Source: CAVOKN01 sp963696505
GTDB lineage: Bacteria; Pseudomonadota; Gammaproteobacteria; Burkholderiales; Rhodocyclaceae
Direction: 5' to 3'
NCBI GenBank assembly: GCA_963696505.1
Contig: CAVOKN010000023.1
Location: forward strand, 62,001 to 126,000
Length of the DNA: 64,000 bases
The first letter of the stretch is position 1, and the number at the start of each line of letters is the position of its first letter. This document shows, piece after piece, positions 56,110-64,000 of this stretch. The notes under the pieces were generated by a model. That model was not told the DNA's origin. It worked only from the letters and a program-made list of their open reading frames with translations, and ran no database searches. A program made the translations under genes and the position numbers.

Positions 56110-57819
56110 TTACGAGGCTCGCCGCATCGTACCCCCCGACTCCGGACTGCCATGCCCCTGACTCAACGGCAGCGTGATCGCGGCCGGCGTCGGCAGCTGC
56201 AGCAACTCGTAGAGCCGACGCAGATTGAGGCGATAGAGACGGTCGAAACCCTCCACCACGTTGTGCGGGTTGTAGTCGCCGAACCACCAGAACCAGTCGG
56301 AACTCTCGCATACCGCGAGCTGCTCCTCGGCGGCCTGGCGCTCGGCCGCGCCGAGCCGGCCACTCGCCATCACCAGGTCGAAGCTCTGCTTGGCGGCGCA
56401 CAGCAGATCCCAGGCGCGGTTCTTGTCCGTGTTGCCGATCCAGGTGGAAAGGGTGCCATAGACCCAACTGCCGGCCACCAGGCGCGGCAGGTGGCCTTGG
56501 CTGGTGCCGTCCTTGCGCGCCAGATACTCGGAAAACGTGGTGGTGCGGATCGCCGGGTTGTCCGTCAGCGTCGCGTAGAGATCGTCGAAGAAGTAGTAGG
56601 CGTTGTACGGGTAGTACTCCCAAGCGTTCTCGCCGTCGAGGATTACGCACACCAGGGGCGTTTCGCCGGGAGGCGCCTGGTGGCGGATCGCTTCGAGCTG
56701 GGCGACGAAGTGCGCTGCGGCGTCGCGGCCGTGCCACCTGGCATACTCGAAGCCGATCAGGTCCGACAGCTTCTCGTCGCGGAAAAACAAGGTCATCCCC
56801 ACGATGTCGCCGACGCGGTAGGGTCGGTAGACGTACTGCGGACGCGGCGGCAGCGAGCCGGCCTGCTTGAGGCTGTTGGCCAGAACGCCTTCGCTGCTCG
56901 CCGCCCAATGCACGCCCTGCGCCGCCATCAGGCCGAGCAGAGCGTCGGACAGCGCGCCCTCGGCGGGCCACATGCCCTGGGCCGGAATGCCGAAGTTCTG
57001 GCCGTGGTAGGCCAGCGCGTGCTCGATCTGGGCGGCGACCCGCTGCCGGCCGCCGGGATAGGCCTCGGCATGGGGTAGCGGGGTGTCGGGCAAGGTTTCC
57101 CGCGCGCACTTCAGGTCGATCAGCAGCGGCGCCAGGGGATGGGAGTAGGGCGTGGCCGAGAGCTCGATGCGGCCCGCGGCAGCCAGGGCGCGATAGCGCG
57201 GCAGGATCTGCTTCATCAGTCGGCCGACGAGATCGAATACGCGGCGCCGGTCCGCAAAATCGAAGGCTTCGCCTTTCGACAGCATCTCCACCACCACCGG
57301 CTCGCGGCGGCGTTCGGCCTCCCCGAACCACACCAGGTGATACCAGGTGATCAGGTCCGCGTAGAAGTCCCCCGAGAGGTAGCGCAGCGCCCCCTCACCC
57401 TGGCCTTCCAGGTTCTTCACCAGATCGTGCAGCCGCTGGTAGCGGGGGAAGGGCTGCAGCATGGTGGCGTGGTTGCTGCGGAAGCAACTGTCGAGGATCA
57501 GCTTGCGCTCAGCCTCATCGAGGGCGGTGAAGTCGGGCTTGGCGAGCAGCCGCAGCAGCGGATCGCGCAAAACGCCGGTTTCGAACTGGCTGACGTAGTC
57601 CTGGATCTGCTCGACGAGGACGGGAACGAAATTCACCACGGCGCGGATGCCCGGATGGCGCTCCAGGTGCGCCGCCATGTCGCTGTAGTCCTTGATGGCG
57701 TGCAGATAGACCCAGGGCAGGACGAATTCGCCGGGTCGGTCGCGGGTGCCGTGATCGCGGTAGTCCGGCTGGTGCATGTGCCACATCAGCACCAGATCCA
57801 GTTTCGAGTCTGCCGCCAT
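56110..57819 (-). CDS. GH57 family glycoside hydrolase (second)
   Basis: 569 residues from MAADSKLDLVLMWHMHQPDY (ATG 57819, GGAG four bases upstream). GH57 markers: LMWHMHQPDYRDH, SATPYSHPLAPLLID, IPAQGMWPAEGALSDALLGL (conserved Glu in WPAEG), VCVILDGENAWEYYPYNAYY (Asp-Gly-Glu-Asn) and WFWWFGDYNPHNVVEGFDRL. Enzymes with this pattern are often annotated as glucan-acting (amylopullulanase-like) and sit in glg clusters. It is 22 bases downstream of glgC. Confidence 0.87.
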   Translation of the reverse strand: MAADSKLDLVLMWHMHQPDYRDHGTRDRPGEFVLPWVYLHAIKDYSDMAAHLERHPGIRAVVNFVPVLVEQIQDYVSQFETGVLRDPLLRLLAKPDFTALDEAERKLILDSCFRSNHATMLQPFPRYQRLHDLVKNLEGQGEGALRYLSGDFYADLITWYHLVWFGEAERRREPVVVEMLSKGEAFDFADRRRVFDLVGRLMKQILPRYRALAAAGRIELSATPYSHPLAPLLIDLKCARETLPDTPLPHAEAYPGGRQRVAAQIEHALAYHGQNFGIPAQGMWPAEGALSDALLGLMAAQGVHWAASSEGVLANSLKQAGSLPPRPQYVYRPYRVGDIVGMTLFFRDEKLSDLIGFEYARWHGRDAAAHFVAQLEAIRHQAPPGETPLVCVILDGENAWEYYPYNAYYFFDDLYATLTDNPAIRTTTFSEYLARKDGTSQGHLPRLVAGSWVYGTLSTWIGNTDKNRAWDLLCAAKQSFDLVMASGRLGAAERQAAEEQLAVCESSDWFWWFGDYNPHNVVEGFDRLYRLNLRRLYELLQLPTPAAITLPLSQGHGSPESGGTMRRAS

Positions 57820-57841
57820 CGCGCTCCGTCTCTGTTCTCGC

Positions 57842-59155
57842 TCAGCGCACCTGGTGGATGCGCTGGCCAAGCATCTCGGGCGTGATCAGGGTGACGCCCT
57901 TTTCGGTGACGTAGAAGCGGCGCCGGTCTTCCTCGGGGTTGACGCCGACCACCATGCCCTCGGGTATGCGGCAGTTCTTGTCCATCACCACCTTCTTCAG
58001 GGTGGCGCGGCGGCCGATGTTGACGTCAGGAAGGATTACCGAATCCTCCACCAGCGAGTAGCTGTTGACGCGCACGTTGGAGAACAGCAGGGAACGGCGT
58101 ACCACCGCACCGGAGATGACGTCGCCCCCCGAGACCATCGAGTCCACCGCCATGCCGCGCCGGGCGTCGTCGTCGAACACGAACTTGGCCGGGGGAAGCT
58201 GCGCCTGGTGCGTCCAGATCGGCCACTCGGTGTCGTACATGTTCAGCTCGGGCAGTACCTTGGTCAGCTCCATGTTCGCCTCCCAGAAGGCGTCGATGGT
58301 GCCCACGTCCCGCCAGTAGGGCACGGTGCCGGTCATGCCGACGCAACTGTCGGCGAAGGGCTGAGCAAAGACCCGGTAGCGCGGCATGATATGAGGGATG
58401 ATGTCCTTGCCAAAGTCATGGGTCGAGCGCGGGTCGTCGGCGTCGCGGATCAATTGCTCGTAGAGGAACTCGGCGTTGAACACGTAGATGCCCATGCTGG
58501 CCAGCGCCTCGTCGGTGCGCCCCGGGGTGGGCGGCGGATTCTCCGGCTTCTCCAGGAAACTGGTGACGCGCCAGTCGTCGTTCACGCCCATGACGCCGAA
58601 GGCGCGCGCCTCGTCCAGCGGAACTTCGAGGCAGGCGACGGTGAGGTCGGCCTGCTTGGCGACGTGGCCGGCGAGCAGGCGGCCGTAGTCCATCTTGTAG
58701 ATGTGGTCCCCGGAGAGGATCAGCACGTACTCCGGGCGGTTGCGGCGGATGATATCCAGGTTCTGGAACACCGCGTCGGCGGTTCCCTGGTACCAGGCCT
58801 CCTCGATCTGCTGCTGTGCCGGCAGCAATTCGATGAACTCATGGAAGCGGCCGTCGAGGAAGCTCCAGCCCCGCTGCAGATGCTGGATCAGGCTGTGGGC
58901 CTTGTACTGAGTGGCCACGCCGATGCGGCGGATGCCCGAATTCACGCAATTGGAGAGCGTGAAGTCGATGATGCGGAACTTGCCGCCGAAGGGCACTGCG
59001 GGCTTTGCGCGCCAGTCGGTGAGCTGCTTGAGCCGGCTGCCGCGCCCGCCGGCAAGCACCATGGCAAAGGTCGACTTGGTCAGATGGCTGACGTGGCGCG
59101 GATCGCCGCGGGTTGCATAAGAACTCGTCGCGGCGTAATCAGTATCTCTGTCCAT
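57842..59155 (-). CDS. glgC: Glucose-1-phosphate adenylyltransferase
   Basis: 437 residues. AMVLAGGRGSRLKQLTDWRA (nucleotide binding), KPAVPFGGKFRIIDFTLSNC, YVLILSGDHIYKMDYGRLL (metal-binding Asp), GVMGVNDDWRVTSFLEKP and GTVPYWRDVGTIDAFWEAN, then the left-handed beta-helix C-terminus. It makes ADP-glucose, the committed step of glycogen synthesis. First gene of the minus-strand operon; 51 bases separate it from divergent glgB, so both promoters overlap. A long plus-strand frame over this gene is an upstream extension of glgB, not a gene. Confidence 0.95.
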   Translation of the reverse strand: MDRDTDYAATSSYATRGDPRHVSHLTKSTFAMVLAGGRGSRLKQLTDWRAKPAVPFGGKFRIIDFTLSNCVNSGIRRIGVATQYKAHSLIQHLQRGWSFLDGRFHEFIELLPAQQQIEEAWYQGTADAVFQNLDIIRRNRPEYVLILSGDHIYKMDYGRLLAGHVAKQADLTVACLEVPLDEARAFGVMGVNDDWRVTSFLEKPENPPPTPGRTDEALASMGIYVFNAEFLYEQLIRDADDPRSTHDFGKDIIPHIMPRYRVFAQPFADSCVGMTGTVPYWRDVGTIDAFWEANMELTKVLPELNMYDTEWPIWTHQAQLPPAKFVFDDDARRGMAVDSMVSGGDVISGAVVRRSLLFSNVRVNSYSLVEDSVILPDVNIGRRATLKKVVMDKNCRIPEGMVVGVNPEEDRRRFYVTEKGVTLITPEMLGQRIHQVR

Positions 59156-59206
59156 TGCGGTTTCTCCCCTCGGAATACAATACAGGCACGCGAGTCAATT
59201 GAAAAC

Positions 59207-61390
59207 ATGAAAATCGTGGCCACCAAGACCCATCATGCAGCGTTCACGCGCCTGGTCGGGGCGCGCGAGTACGATCCCTTCCGCCTCCTCGGCCGCCATC
59301 GCGACGGCGAACACTGGGTGGTCAGAACCTTCCAGCCCGACGCCGACGGGGTGAAGCTCGAAATCGGCGGCGGTGCCGAGCCCATGCTCAGGGTGCACAA
59401 GGCCGGGGTGTTCGAATGGCGCGGCGCCCGGGAACCGGCTCTCCCCTATCGGCTGATCGTGAATTGCGGCGGCCGCGAGCAGGTGCAGTTCGACGCCTAC
59501 GCGTTCCCGCCGCAATCCTCCTCGCACGATCTCTACCTTTTCAGCGAAGGTCGCAACTACCAGTCCTACCGCCTGCTCGGCGGCCACGTCACGGAGCGTG
59601 ACAGCGTGTGTGGCGGGCTGTTTCGCGTCTGGGCGCCCAACGCGGAGCGGGTGTCGGTGGTCGGCGACTTCAACCGCTGGGATGGGCGCGTGCATCCGAT
59701 GGCCTCGCTCGGCGCGAGCGGCGTGTGGGAACTGTTCATACCCGGTCTCGATCCGGGCGCGCTCTACAAGTTCGAACTGCGCAACCGCGACAGCGGCGCG
59801 GTGCTCACCAAGATCGATCCCTTCGCCCAGCGTTTCGAGCTGCGGCCGGCCACGGCGGCGATGCTGACGGATCCGGCGGGCCATCTGTGGTCCGATGGCG
59901 AATGGATGAACCGGAGGGCGGGCACGGATTGGCTGCGCGCCCCCATGGTGGTGTACAAAGTGCACCCGGGATCCTGGCGGCAGCATACGGACGGCAGCTT
60001 CTACAGCTACCGCGACCTGGCGCGGGAACTGGTGCCCTACGCGGCGGACATGGGCTACACCCATATCGAGCTGATGCCCATCACCGAACACCCGCTGGAC
60101 GAGTCCTGGGGCTACCAGACGACGGGCTATTTCGCCGCCACCAGTCGCTTCGGTGCGCCGGACGACCTGCGGTACTTCGTCGACACCTGCCATCAGGCCG
60201 GGCTGGGCGTGATCCTCGACTGGGTTCCCGGGCATTTTCCCCAGGATGCCTGGGCGCTTTCCCTCTACGACGGGACAGCGCTCTTCGAGCACGAGGATCC
60301 GCGGCTCGGGATGCATCCCGACTGGGGCACCCACGTTTTCAACTACGGTCGCCGCGAGATCAAGAGCTTCCTGCTGTCGAGTGCCTACTTCTGGTTGCGG
60401 GAGTTCCACATCGACGGCCTGCGGGTGGACGCGGTGGCGTCGATGCTCTACCTGGACTACTCGCGCCGCGAGGGGCAATGGATCCCCAACCGCTACGGCG
60501 GCCGGGAGAACCTGGAGGCGATCGAGTTCCTGCGCGAAATGAACGTCATGGTGCACGACGAGTTTCCCGGCGCCCTGAGCTTCGCCGAGGAATCGACCGC
60601 CTGGCCCATGGTTTCGCGGCCGACCTACCTCGGCGGGCTCGGCTTCTCCATGAAATGGAGCATGGGCTGGATGAACGACACGCTCGCCTATTTCGGGCAC
60701 GACCCCATTCACCGCCGATACCATCACGACAAGCTCACCTTCGGCCAACTCTACGCGTACACCGAGAACTTCGTGCTGCCGCTTTCCCATGACGAAGTGG
60801 TGCATGGCAAGCGCGCCCTGCTCGACAAGATGCCGGGCGAGGTCTGGCAGAAGTTCGCCAACTTGCGGTTGCTGCTGACCTACCAGGCGACCTTTCCCGG
60901 CAAGAAGCTCAGCTTCATGGGCAACGAAATCGCCCAGTGGATCGAATGGCGGCCGGATCGTGCCCTCGACTGGAGCCTGCTCGACTATCCCTGCCACAGC
61001 GGGGTGCAGCAACTGGTGCGCGATCTCAACCGGCTGTACAAGAACCTGCCGGCGCTACACCAGCAGGACTTCGAGAGCGCTGGCTTTGCCTGGATCGACT
61101 GCCACGACGCCGACCAATCGGTAATCAGCTACCTGCGCTGGGGACGGGACGGAAGCTTTGCCGTCGTCATCCTGAACTTCACCCCGATTCCCCGCCAGGC
61201 CTACCGCCTGGGCGTGCCGGCAGCCGGCAGTTATGCCGAAGTGCTGAACAGCGATTCGGCATTCTACGGCGGCAGCAATGTCGGCAACGGCAGCGGCATC
61301 ACTGCCGTACCGAAGCCATGGATGGGGCGACCCGCCTCGATAGAGATCACGCTACCGCCGCTGGCGGGCGTGATCCTCCAACTGCGCTAG
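59207..61390 (+). CDS. glgB: 1,4-alpha-glucan branching enzyme
   Basis: 727 residues from MKIVATKTHHAAFTRLVGAR (ATG 59207). Two N-terminal CBM48-type modules, then GH13: LIELMPITEHPLDESWGYQ-type region (HIELMPITEHPLDESWGYQT), VILDWVPGHFPQD, GLRVDAVASMLYLDYSR (nucleophile Asp), LSFAEESTAWPMVS (acid/base Glu), LPLSHDEVVHGK (third Asp), and a C-terminal all-beta domain. It adds alpha-1,6 branches to glycogen. Divergent from glgC and ending 33 bases before a convergent DUF2934 gene. Confidence 0.96.
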   Translation: MKIVATKTHHAAFTRLVGAREYDPFRLLGRHRDGEHWVVRTFQPDADGVKLEIGGGAEPMLRVHKAGVFEWRGAREPALPYRLIVNCGGREQVQFDAYAFPPQSSSHDLYLFSEGRNYQSYRLLGGHVTERDSVCGGLFRVWAPNAERVSVVGDFNRWDGRVHPMASLGASGVWELFIPGLDPGALYKFELRNRDSGAVLTKIDPFAQRFELRPATAAMLTDPAGHLWSDGEWMNRRAGTDWLRAPMVVYKVHPGSWRQHTDGSFYSYRDLARELVPYAADMGYTHIELMPITEHPLDESWGYQTTGYFAATSRFGAPDDLRYFVDTCHQAGLGVILDWVPGHFPQDAWALSLYDGTALFEHEDPRLGMHPDWGTHVFNYGRREIKSFLLSSAYFWLREFHIDGLRVDAVASMLYLDYSRREGQWIPNRYGGRENLEAIEFLREMNVMVHDEFPGALSFAEESTAWPMVSRPTYLGGLGFSMKWSMGWMNDTLAYFGHDPIHRRYHHDKLTFGQLYAYTENFVLPLSHDEVVHGKRALLDKMPGEVWQKFANLRLLLTYQATFPGKKLSFMGNEIAQWIEWRPDRALDWSLLDYPCHSGVQQLVRDLNRLYKNLPALHQQDFESAGFAWIDCHDADQSVISYLRWGRDGSFAVVILNFTPIPRQAYRLGVPAAGSYAEVLNSDSAFYGGSNVGNGSGITAVPKPWMGRPASIEITLPPLAGVILQLR

Positions 61391-61422
61391 CGTCTGCCGG
61401 GGTCGGTTAGCTCGGTGCCCGC

Positions 61423-61767
61423 TTAGTGCCGAGTGGTGCCGGCCAGCATCTGGTCGATCTCGGACTCTGCCTGCAGCCAGTCATCGACGTGGCTGTCCGC
61501 GGCAAAGCCACGGCGTTCGGCGATGAAGTAGGCCGCTTCCGAAACAAAGCGCTGCCGCTCTTCCGGCGTGAGCTGGACGGCATTGCCGCCGCTCGCAAGG
61601 GGGGCGCTCTTCTTGCGCGGCGCGGCGGTCTTGGCCGCCGCCTTGGGGGCGGTCGGGATGTCGGTGCCGGCGGTCTTTCGGGTGGCGGGCTTGGCTGCGG
61701 CCTTGGTGCTCTTGACGGCGTCCGCCGAGGTGGAATCCTGGGTGCTGCCAGTGGTGCGTGAAGCCAT
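61423..61767 (-). CDS. DUF2934 protein with Lys/Ala-rich N-terminus
   Basis: 114 residues. The first 65 are low-complexity Ala/Lys/Thr/Pro (KAAAKPATRKTAGTDIPTAP), resembling histone-like tails. The last 45 (LTPEERQRFVSEAAYFIAER, RGFAADSHVDDWLQAESEID) match DUF2934, a short domain often found near glycogen genes. The function is unknown; the basic tail could bind nucleic acid. Convergent with glgB. Confidence 0.75.
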   Translation of the reverse strand: MASRTTGSTQDSTSADAVKSTKAAAKPATRKTAGTDIPTAPKAAAKTAAPRKKSAPLASGGNAVQLTPEERQRFVSEAAYFIAERRGFAADSHVDDWLQAESEIDQMLAGTTRH

Positions 61768-61875
61768 GGGTGCTGTACTCCCTCAAAGTGTGGATGGATT
61801 TCTTCAGTGATTATGTGCGAAAAATATCACAAAATTCTGACGGGCGCATGCGGCTCCGTGCGCTCGATGCGAACG

Positions 61876-62902
61876 TCATCGGCCCTGGCTGCCCTGGGCG
61901 GCGAGCCACGCCGCGCCCTGCAGGCCGAGATGCTCGTTGGTGACGACGTATACGGGTACGCGGCGGTTCAGGGTGCCGTGACCCTGCTTGGCATCGAAGG
62001 CCGCGCAGAAGCTTCCATCCTGTAGCCAGGGAAGGATCTTCGGGGCGACACCTCCGGCCAGGAAGACGCCGCCGCGCGCCAGCACGGTCAGGGCGAGATC
62101 CCCGGCGAAGGCGCCGTAAGCGCGAGCGAAGACTTGCATCGCCCGCTTTGCGCTACCCGTGCCCTGATCCGCGGCCCGGGCGACGGCGGCAGGCGGGTCT
62201 GCACTCGCGAGCGGGTCCGGCGACTCGGGCGCGAGCCCGGCCTGCACCAGGCAGCCGTAAATCTCGGCCAGTCCGGCGCCGCTCACTACCCGCTCCGCCG
62301 TGACGCGGCCGTGGCGCGCCTGGAGGCAGCGCCACAGGTCCACCTGTTCTTCGTTCGACCGGCGCGAAGCCGACGTGCCCGCCTTCCCCCGAGACCACCT
62401 GCCAGCGGGCGCCCGTCCAGAACAGAAACGCAACGCCCAGTCCGGTGCCGGCGCCGAGCACGACACGGGGGGCATGCTCCTGGGGATCGCCTTCCTGAAG
62501 AGCGACCAGTTCGCGGGTGTCGAGCGTGAGCACGCCTGCCGCTGCCGCCGCGAAGTCGTTCACCAATGCTACCCTGCCGATGCCGAATCGGCCCTCCATC
62601 AGGTCGGCATCGAGAGTCCAGGGCAGGTAGGTCGGTTTCGCCTGTCGCCCGGCAACCGGACCCGCGACGCCGAAGCAGGCCCGGGCAATCGGCGGGTTCC
62701 CCATGCCGGCGGCGCGGGCTTCGGCGAGAAAGGACTGCAGCATGCTCTCGAACGCCGGCTGCTCCCCGCTGGCATAACGTCGTTGGAACAGGATGCGCGG
62801 CAGGGCGCCGTCGGATCGCGCCAGTGCAAGCAAGGTCTTGGTGCCGCCGATGTCGCCGGCCAGCAGCAACTGACTTTCGGGTTCCGCCGCGTCCGTCGTC
62901 AT
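61876..62902 (-). CDS. glk: Glucokinase, one frame break
   Basis: About 341 residues after removal of one base. ATG 62902 with GGAG upstream; SQLLLAGDIGGTKTLLAL (phosphate loop), ALVNDFAAAAAGVLTL (catalytic Asp), VLGAGTGLGVAFLF and GEGGHVGFAP. The frame breaks near 62358 where CCGGTCG carries one extra G; SNEEQVDLWRCLQARHGRVT then continues in the next frame to LARGGVFLAGGVAPKILPWL and NEHLGLQGAAWLAAQGS. It phosphorylates glucose to glucose-6-phosphate, completing the glycogen cluster. The break looks technical, since both halves are well conserved. Confidence 0.9.
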
Positions 62903-62944
62903 GGGGACTCCAAGTATCGAGGGGACGGCACGGCGTCCGGAGAA

Positions 62945-63766
62945 CTACACCGCCACCGCAGCAGCGATATGCGGATGGGGATCATAGCCTTCAAGGGTGA
63001 AATCCTCGAAGCGGAAGGCGAGCAGATCCTGCACCTCGGGATTCAGCCGCAGAGTCGGCAGCGCGCGCGGCTCGCGGGTCAGTTGCAGGGCGGCCTGTTC
63101 GAGGTGGTTGGAGTACAGGTGGGCATCGCCGAGGGTGTGCACGAACTCCCCCGGCAGCATGTCGCAGACCTGCGCCAGCATCATCGTCAGCAGCGCGTAG
63201 GAGGCGATGTTGAAGGGCACGCCGAGGAAGATGTCGGCACTGCGCTGGTAGAGCTGGCAGGACAACCGCGACCGCGGGTCGGCCGCGCCGGGCGCCGGCG
63301 GCGCGACATAGAGCTGGAACAGCAGGTGGCAGGGCGGCAGGCGCATCTGGTCTACCTGGGCAGGATTCCAGGCAGATACGACGTGGCGGCGCGAGTCGGG
63401 ATTGCGCTTGAGTCCCTCGACAAGCTGGGCGATCTGGTCGATGCGGCGCCCGTCGGGCGCCGGCCAGGCGCGCCACTGTGCGCCGTACACCGGCCCCAGC
63501 TCGCCGTTGGCATCGGCCCACTCGTCCCAGATCGAGACCCGGTTGTCTTTCAGGTAACGGATGTTGGTGTCGCCGCGCAGGAACCACAGCAGCTCGTGAA
63601 TGATCGAGCGCGTGTGCAGCTTCTTGGTGGTGAGCAGGGGAAAGCCCTGGGCCAGATCGAAGCGCATCTGCCAGCCGAACACCGACAGCGTGCCGGTGCC
63701 GGTGCGATCGCTCTTGCGGTGGCCGTGGGCCATCACGTGGCGCATGAGATCCAGGTACTGCCGCAT
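62945..63766 (-). CDS. thyA: Thymidylate synthase
   Basis: 273 residues. SDRTGTGTLSVFGWQMRFDL, TKKLHTRSIIHELLWFLRGD, the catalytic Cys in LPPCHLLFQLYV, RSADIFLGVPFNIASYALL and HLYSNHLEQAALQLTREPRA. It methylates dUMP to dTMP using methylene-tetrahydrofolate; dcd and folA in this window belong to the same pathway but are not linked in an operon. ATG 63766. A 16-residue insertion (APPAPGAADPRSRLSC) after the active site is longer than in the E. coli enzyme. Confidence 0.95.
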   Translation of the reverse strand: MRQYLDLMRHVMAHGHRKSDRTGTGTLSVFGWQMRFDLAQGFPLLTTKKLHTRSIIHELLWFLRGDTNIRYLKDNRVSIWDEWADANGELGPVYGAQWRAWPAPDGRRIDQIAQLVEGLKRNPDSRRHVVSAWNPAQVDQMRLPPCHLLFQLYVAPPAPGAADPRSRLSCQLYQRSADIFLGVPFNIASYALLTMMLAQVCDMLPGEFVHTLGDAHLYSNHLEQAALQLTREPRALPTLRLNPEVQDLLAFRFEDFTLEGYDPHPHIAAAVAV

Positions 63767-63965
63767 GTCCTTTGCCCGGTTCCGGTTGTCCGGTGGATTC
63801 TATCGGAAAGGCTGTGGCGCGCTTATACTGCGGCGCGAGGGGTCAGCGGCGGAGAGGAATCCGCCGCCCGGCGCGCATCGTGCCCGGATGCGCTGGAATG
63901 CAGAGGGGCTGTCCGGCAACAAGAAGAAACCGGCGGGACGGATCCGCAGAAGAAGGAGAAGTGCC

Positions 63966-64000
63966 ATGTTGGGGCTGTTTACGCCTAAGCCGACCCATCC
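63966..64000 (+). CDS. Start of a gene cut by the window edge
   Basis: ATG 63966 with AAGGAGAAGTGCC directly upstream gives MLGLFTPKPTH before the window ends. Too short to identify. The 199 bases before it (63767-63965), shared with divergent thyA, hold no other gene. Confidence 0.5.
   Translation, partial: MLGLFTPKPTH

Noticed and set aside
57776..59206. Long plus-strand frame upstream of glgB
   Set aside because: It only extends the glgB frame backwards across the antisense of glgC; composition is that of a shadow and the glgB start is clear at 59207.

Overview
The window is GC-rich, densely coded bacterial chromosome. Gene content (MofA/OmpB-type multicopper oxidase, GlrK-QseG-GlrR set, metG and apbC/mrp back to back, a full glg cluster, an NhaR-type LysR regulator) points to a betaproteobacterium, most likely Rhodocyclales (Thauera/Azoarcus-like). 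That placement is inference; there is no rRNA in the window.

Layout. 0-2.7 kb: a CDGSH/ferredoxin protein and a hipBA toxin-antitoxin pair with an operator palindrome over the hipB start. 3-6.4 kb: dnaE, broken by one extra base. 6.5-9 kb: two unknown small proteins, a TerB-like protein and an NhaR-like regulator. 10.2-23.8 kb: a metal-oxidation island on the + strand, containing a giant six-cupredoxin multicopper oxidase, a secreted beta-propeller protein, two SCO1/SenC copper chaperones, a c-type cytochrome fused to a LivJ-like binding protein, and a secreted parvulin isomerase. 24.8-26.8 kb: an Ig/cadherin-like surface protein. 27-29.4 kb (minus): a Sec-exported peptide with a perfect double-glycine leader, a periplasmic C39 peptidase and a beta-barrel protein carrying an excisionase-like HTH, which looks like an unusual peptide or amyloid export system. 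29.8-33.4 kb (minus): a diheme cytochrome and a tandem duplication of an acylphosphatase plus proline-rich GspC/PilP-like pair, in which one acylphosphatase copy has died. 33.4-37 kb: metG with repeat-derived sequence in its linker, and apbC. 37-39.6 kb: a CopG/PIN toxin-antitoxin module overlapping dcd, whose active site is split by a 410-residue intein with a LAGLIDADG endonuclease. 39.7-42.5 kb: a basic amino acid decarboxylase and folA. 42.5-46.8 kb: glrK-qseG-glrR, then a TGTC-N10-GACA palindrome and a sigma-54 promoter in front of a SlyB-like gene. 47-48.6 kb: an M17 aminopeptidase. 48.7-62.9 kb: glycogen genes glgA, glgP, class I aldolase, two GH57 enzymes, glgC, divergent glgB, a DUF2934 protein and glucokinase. 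63-64 kb: thyA and the start of one more gene.

A striking property of the sequence is a large number of single-base indels, mostly a net gain of one base. They hit dnaE, the decarboxylase, the M17 peptidase, glk and, very densely, the 10-22 kb island. Protein-like sequence resumes in another frame each time and dnaE is essential, so I read most of them as consensus errors rather than decay. About eleven copies of a REP-like palindrome (core GTAGGGTGCGCC..GCGCACC) sit between genes from 6.4 to 27 kb.
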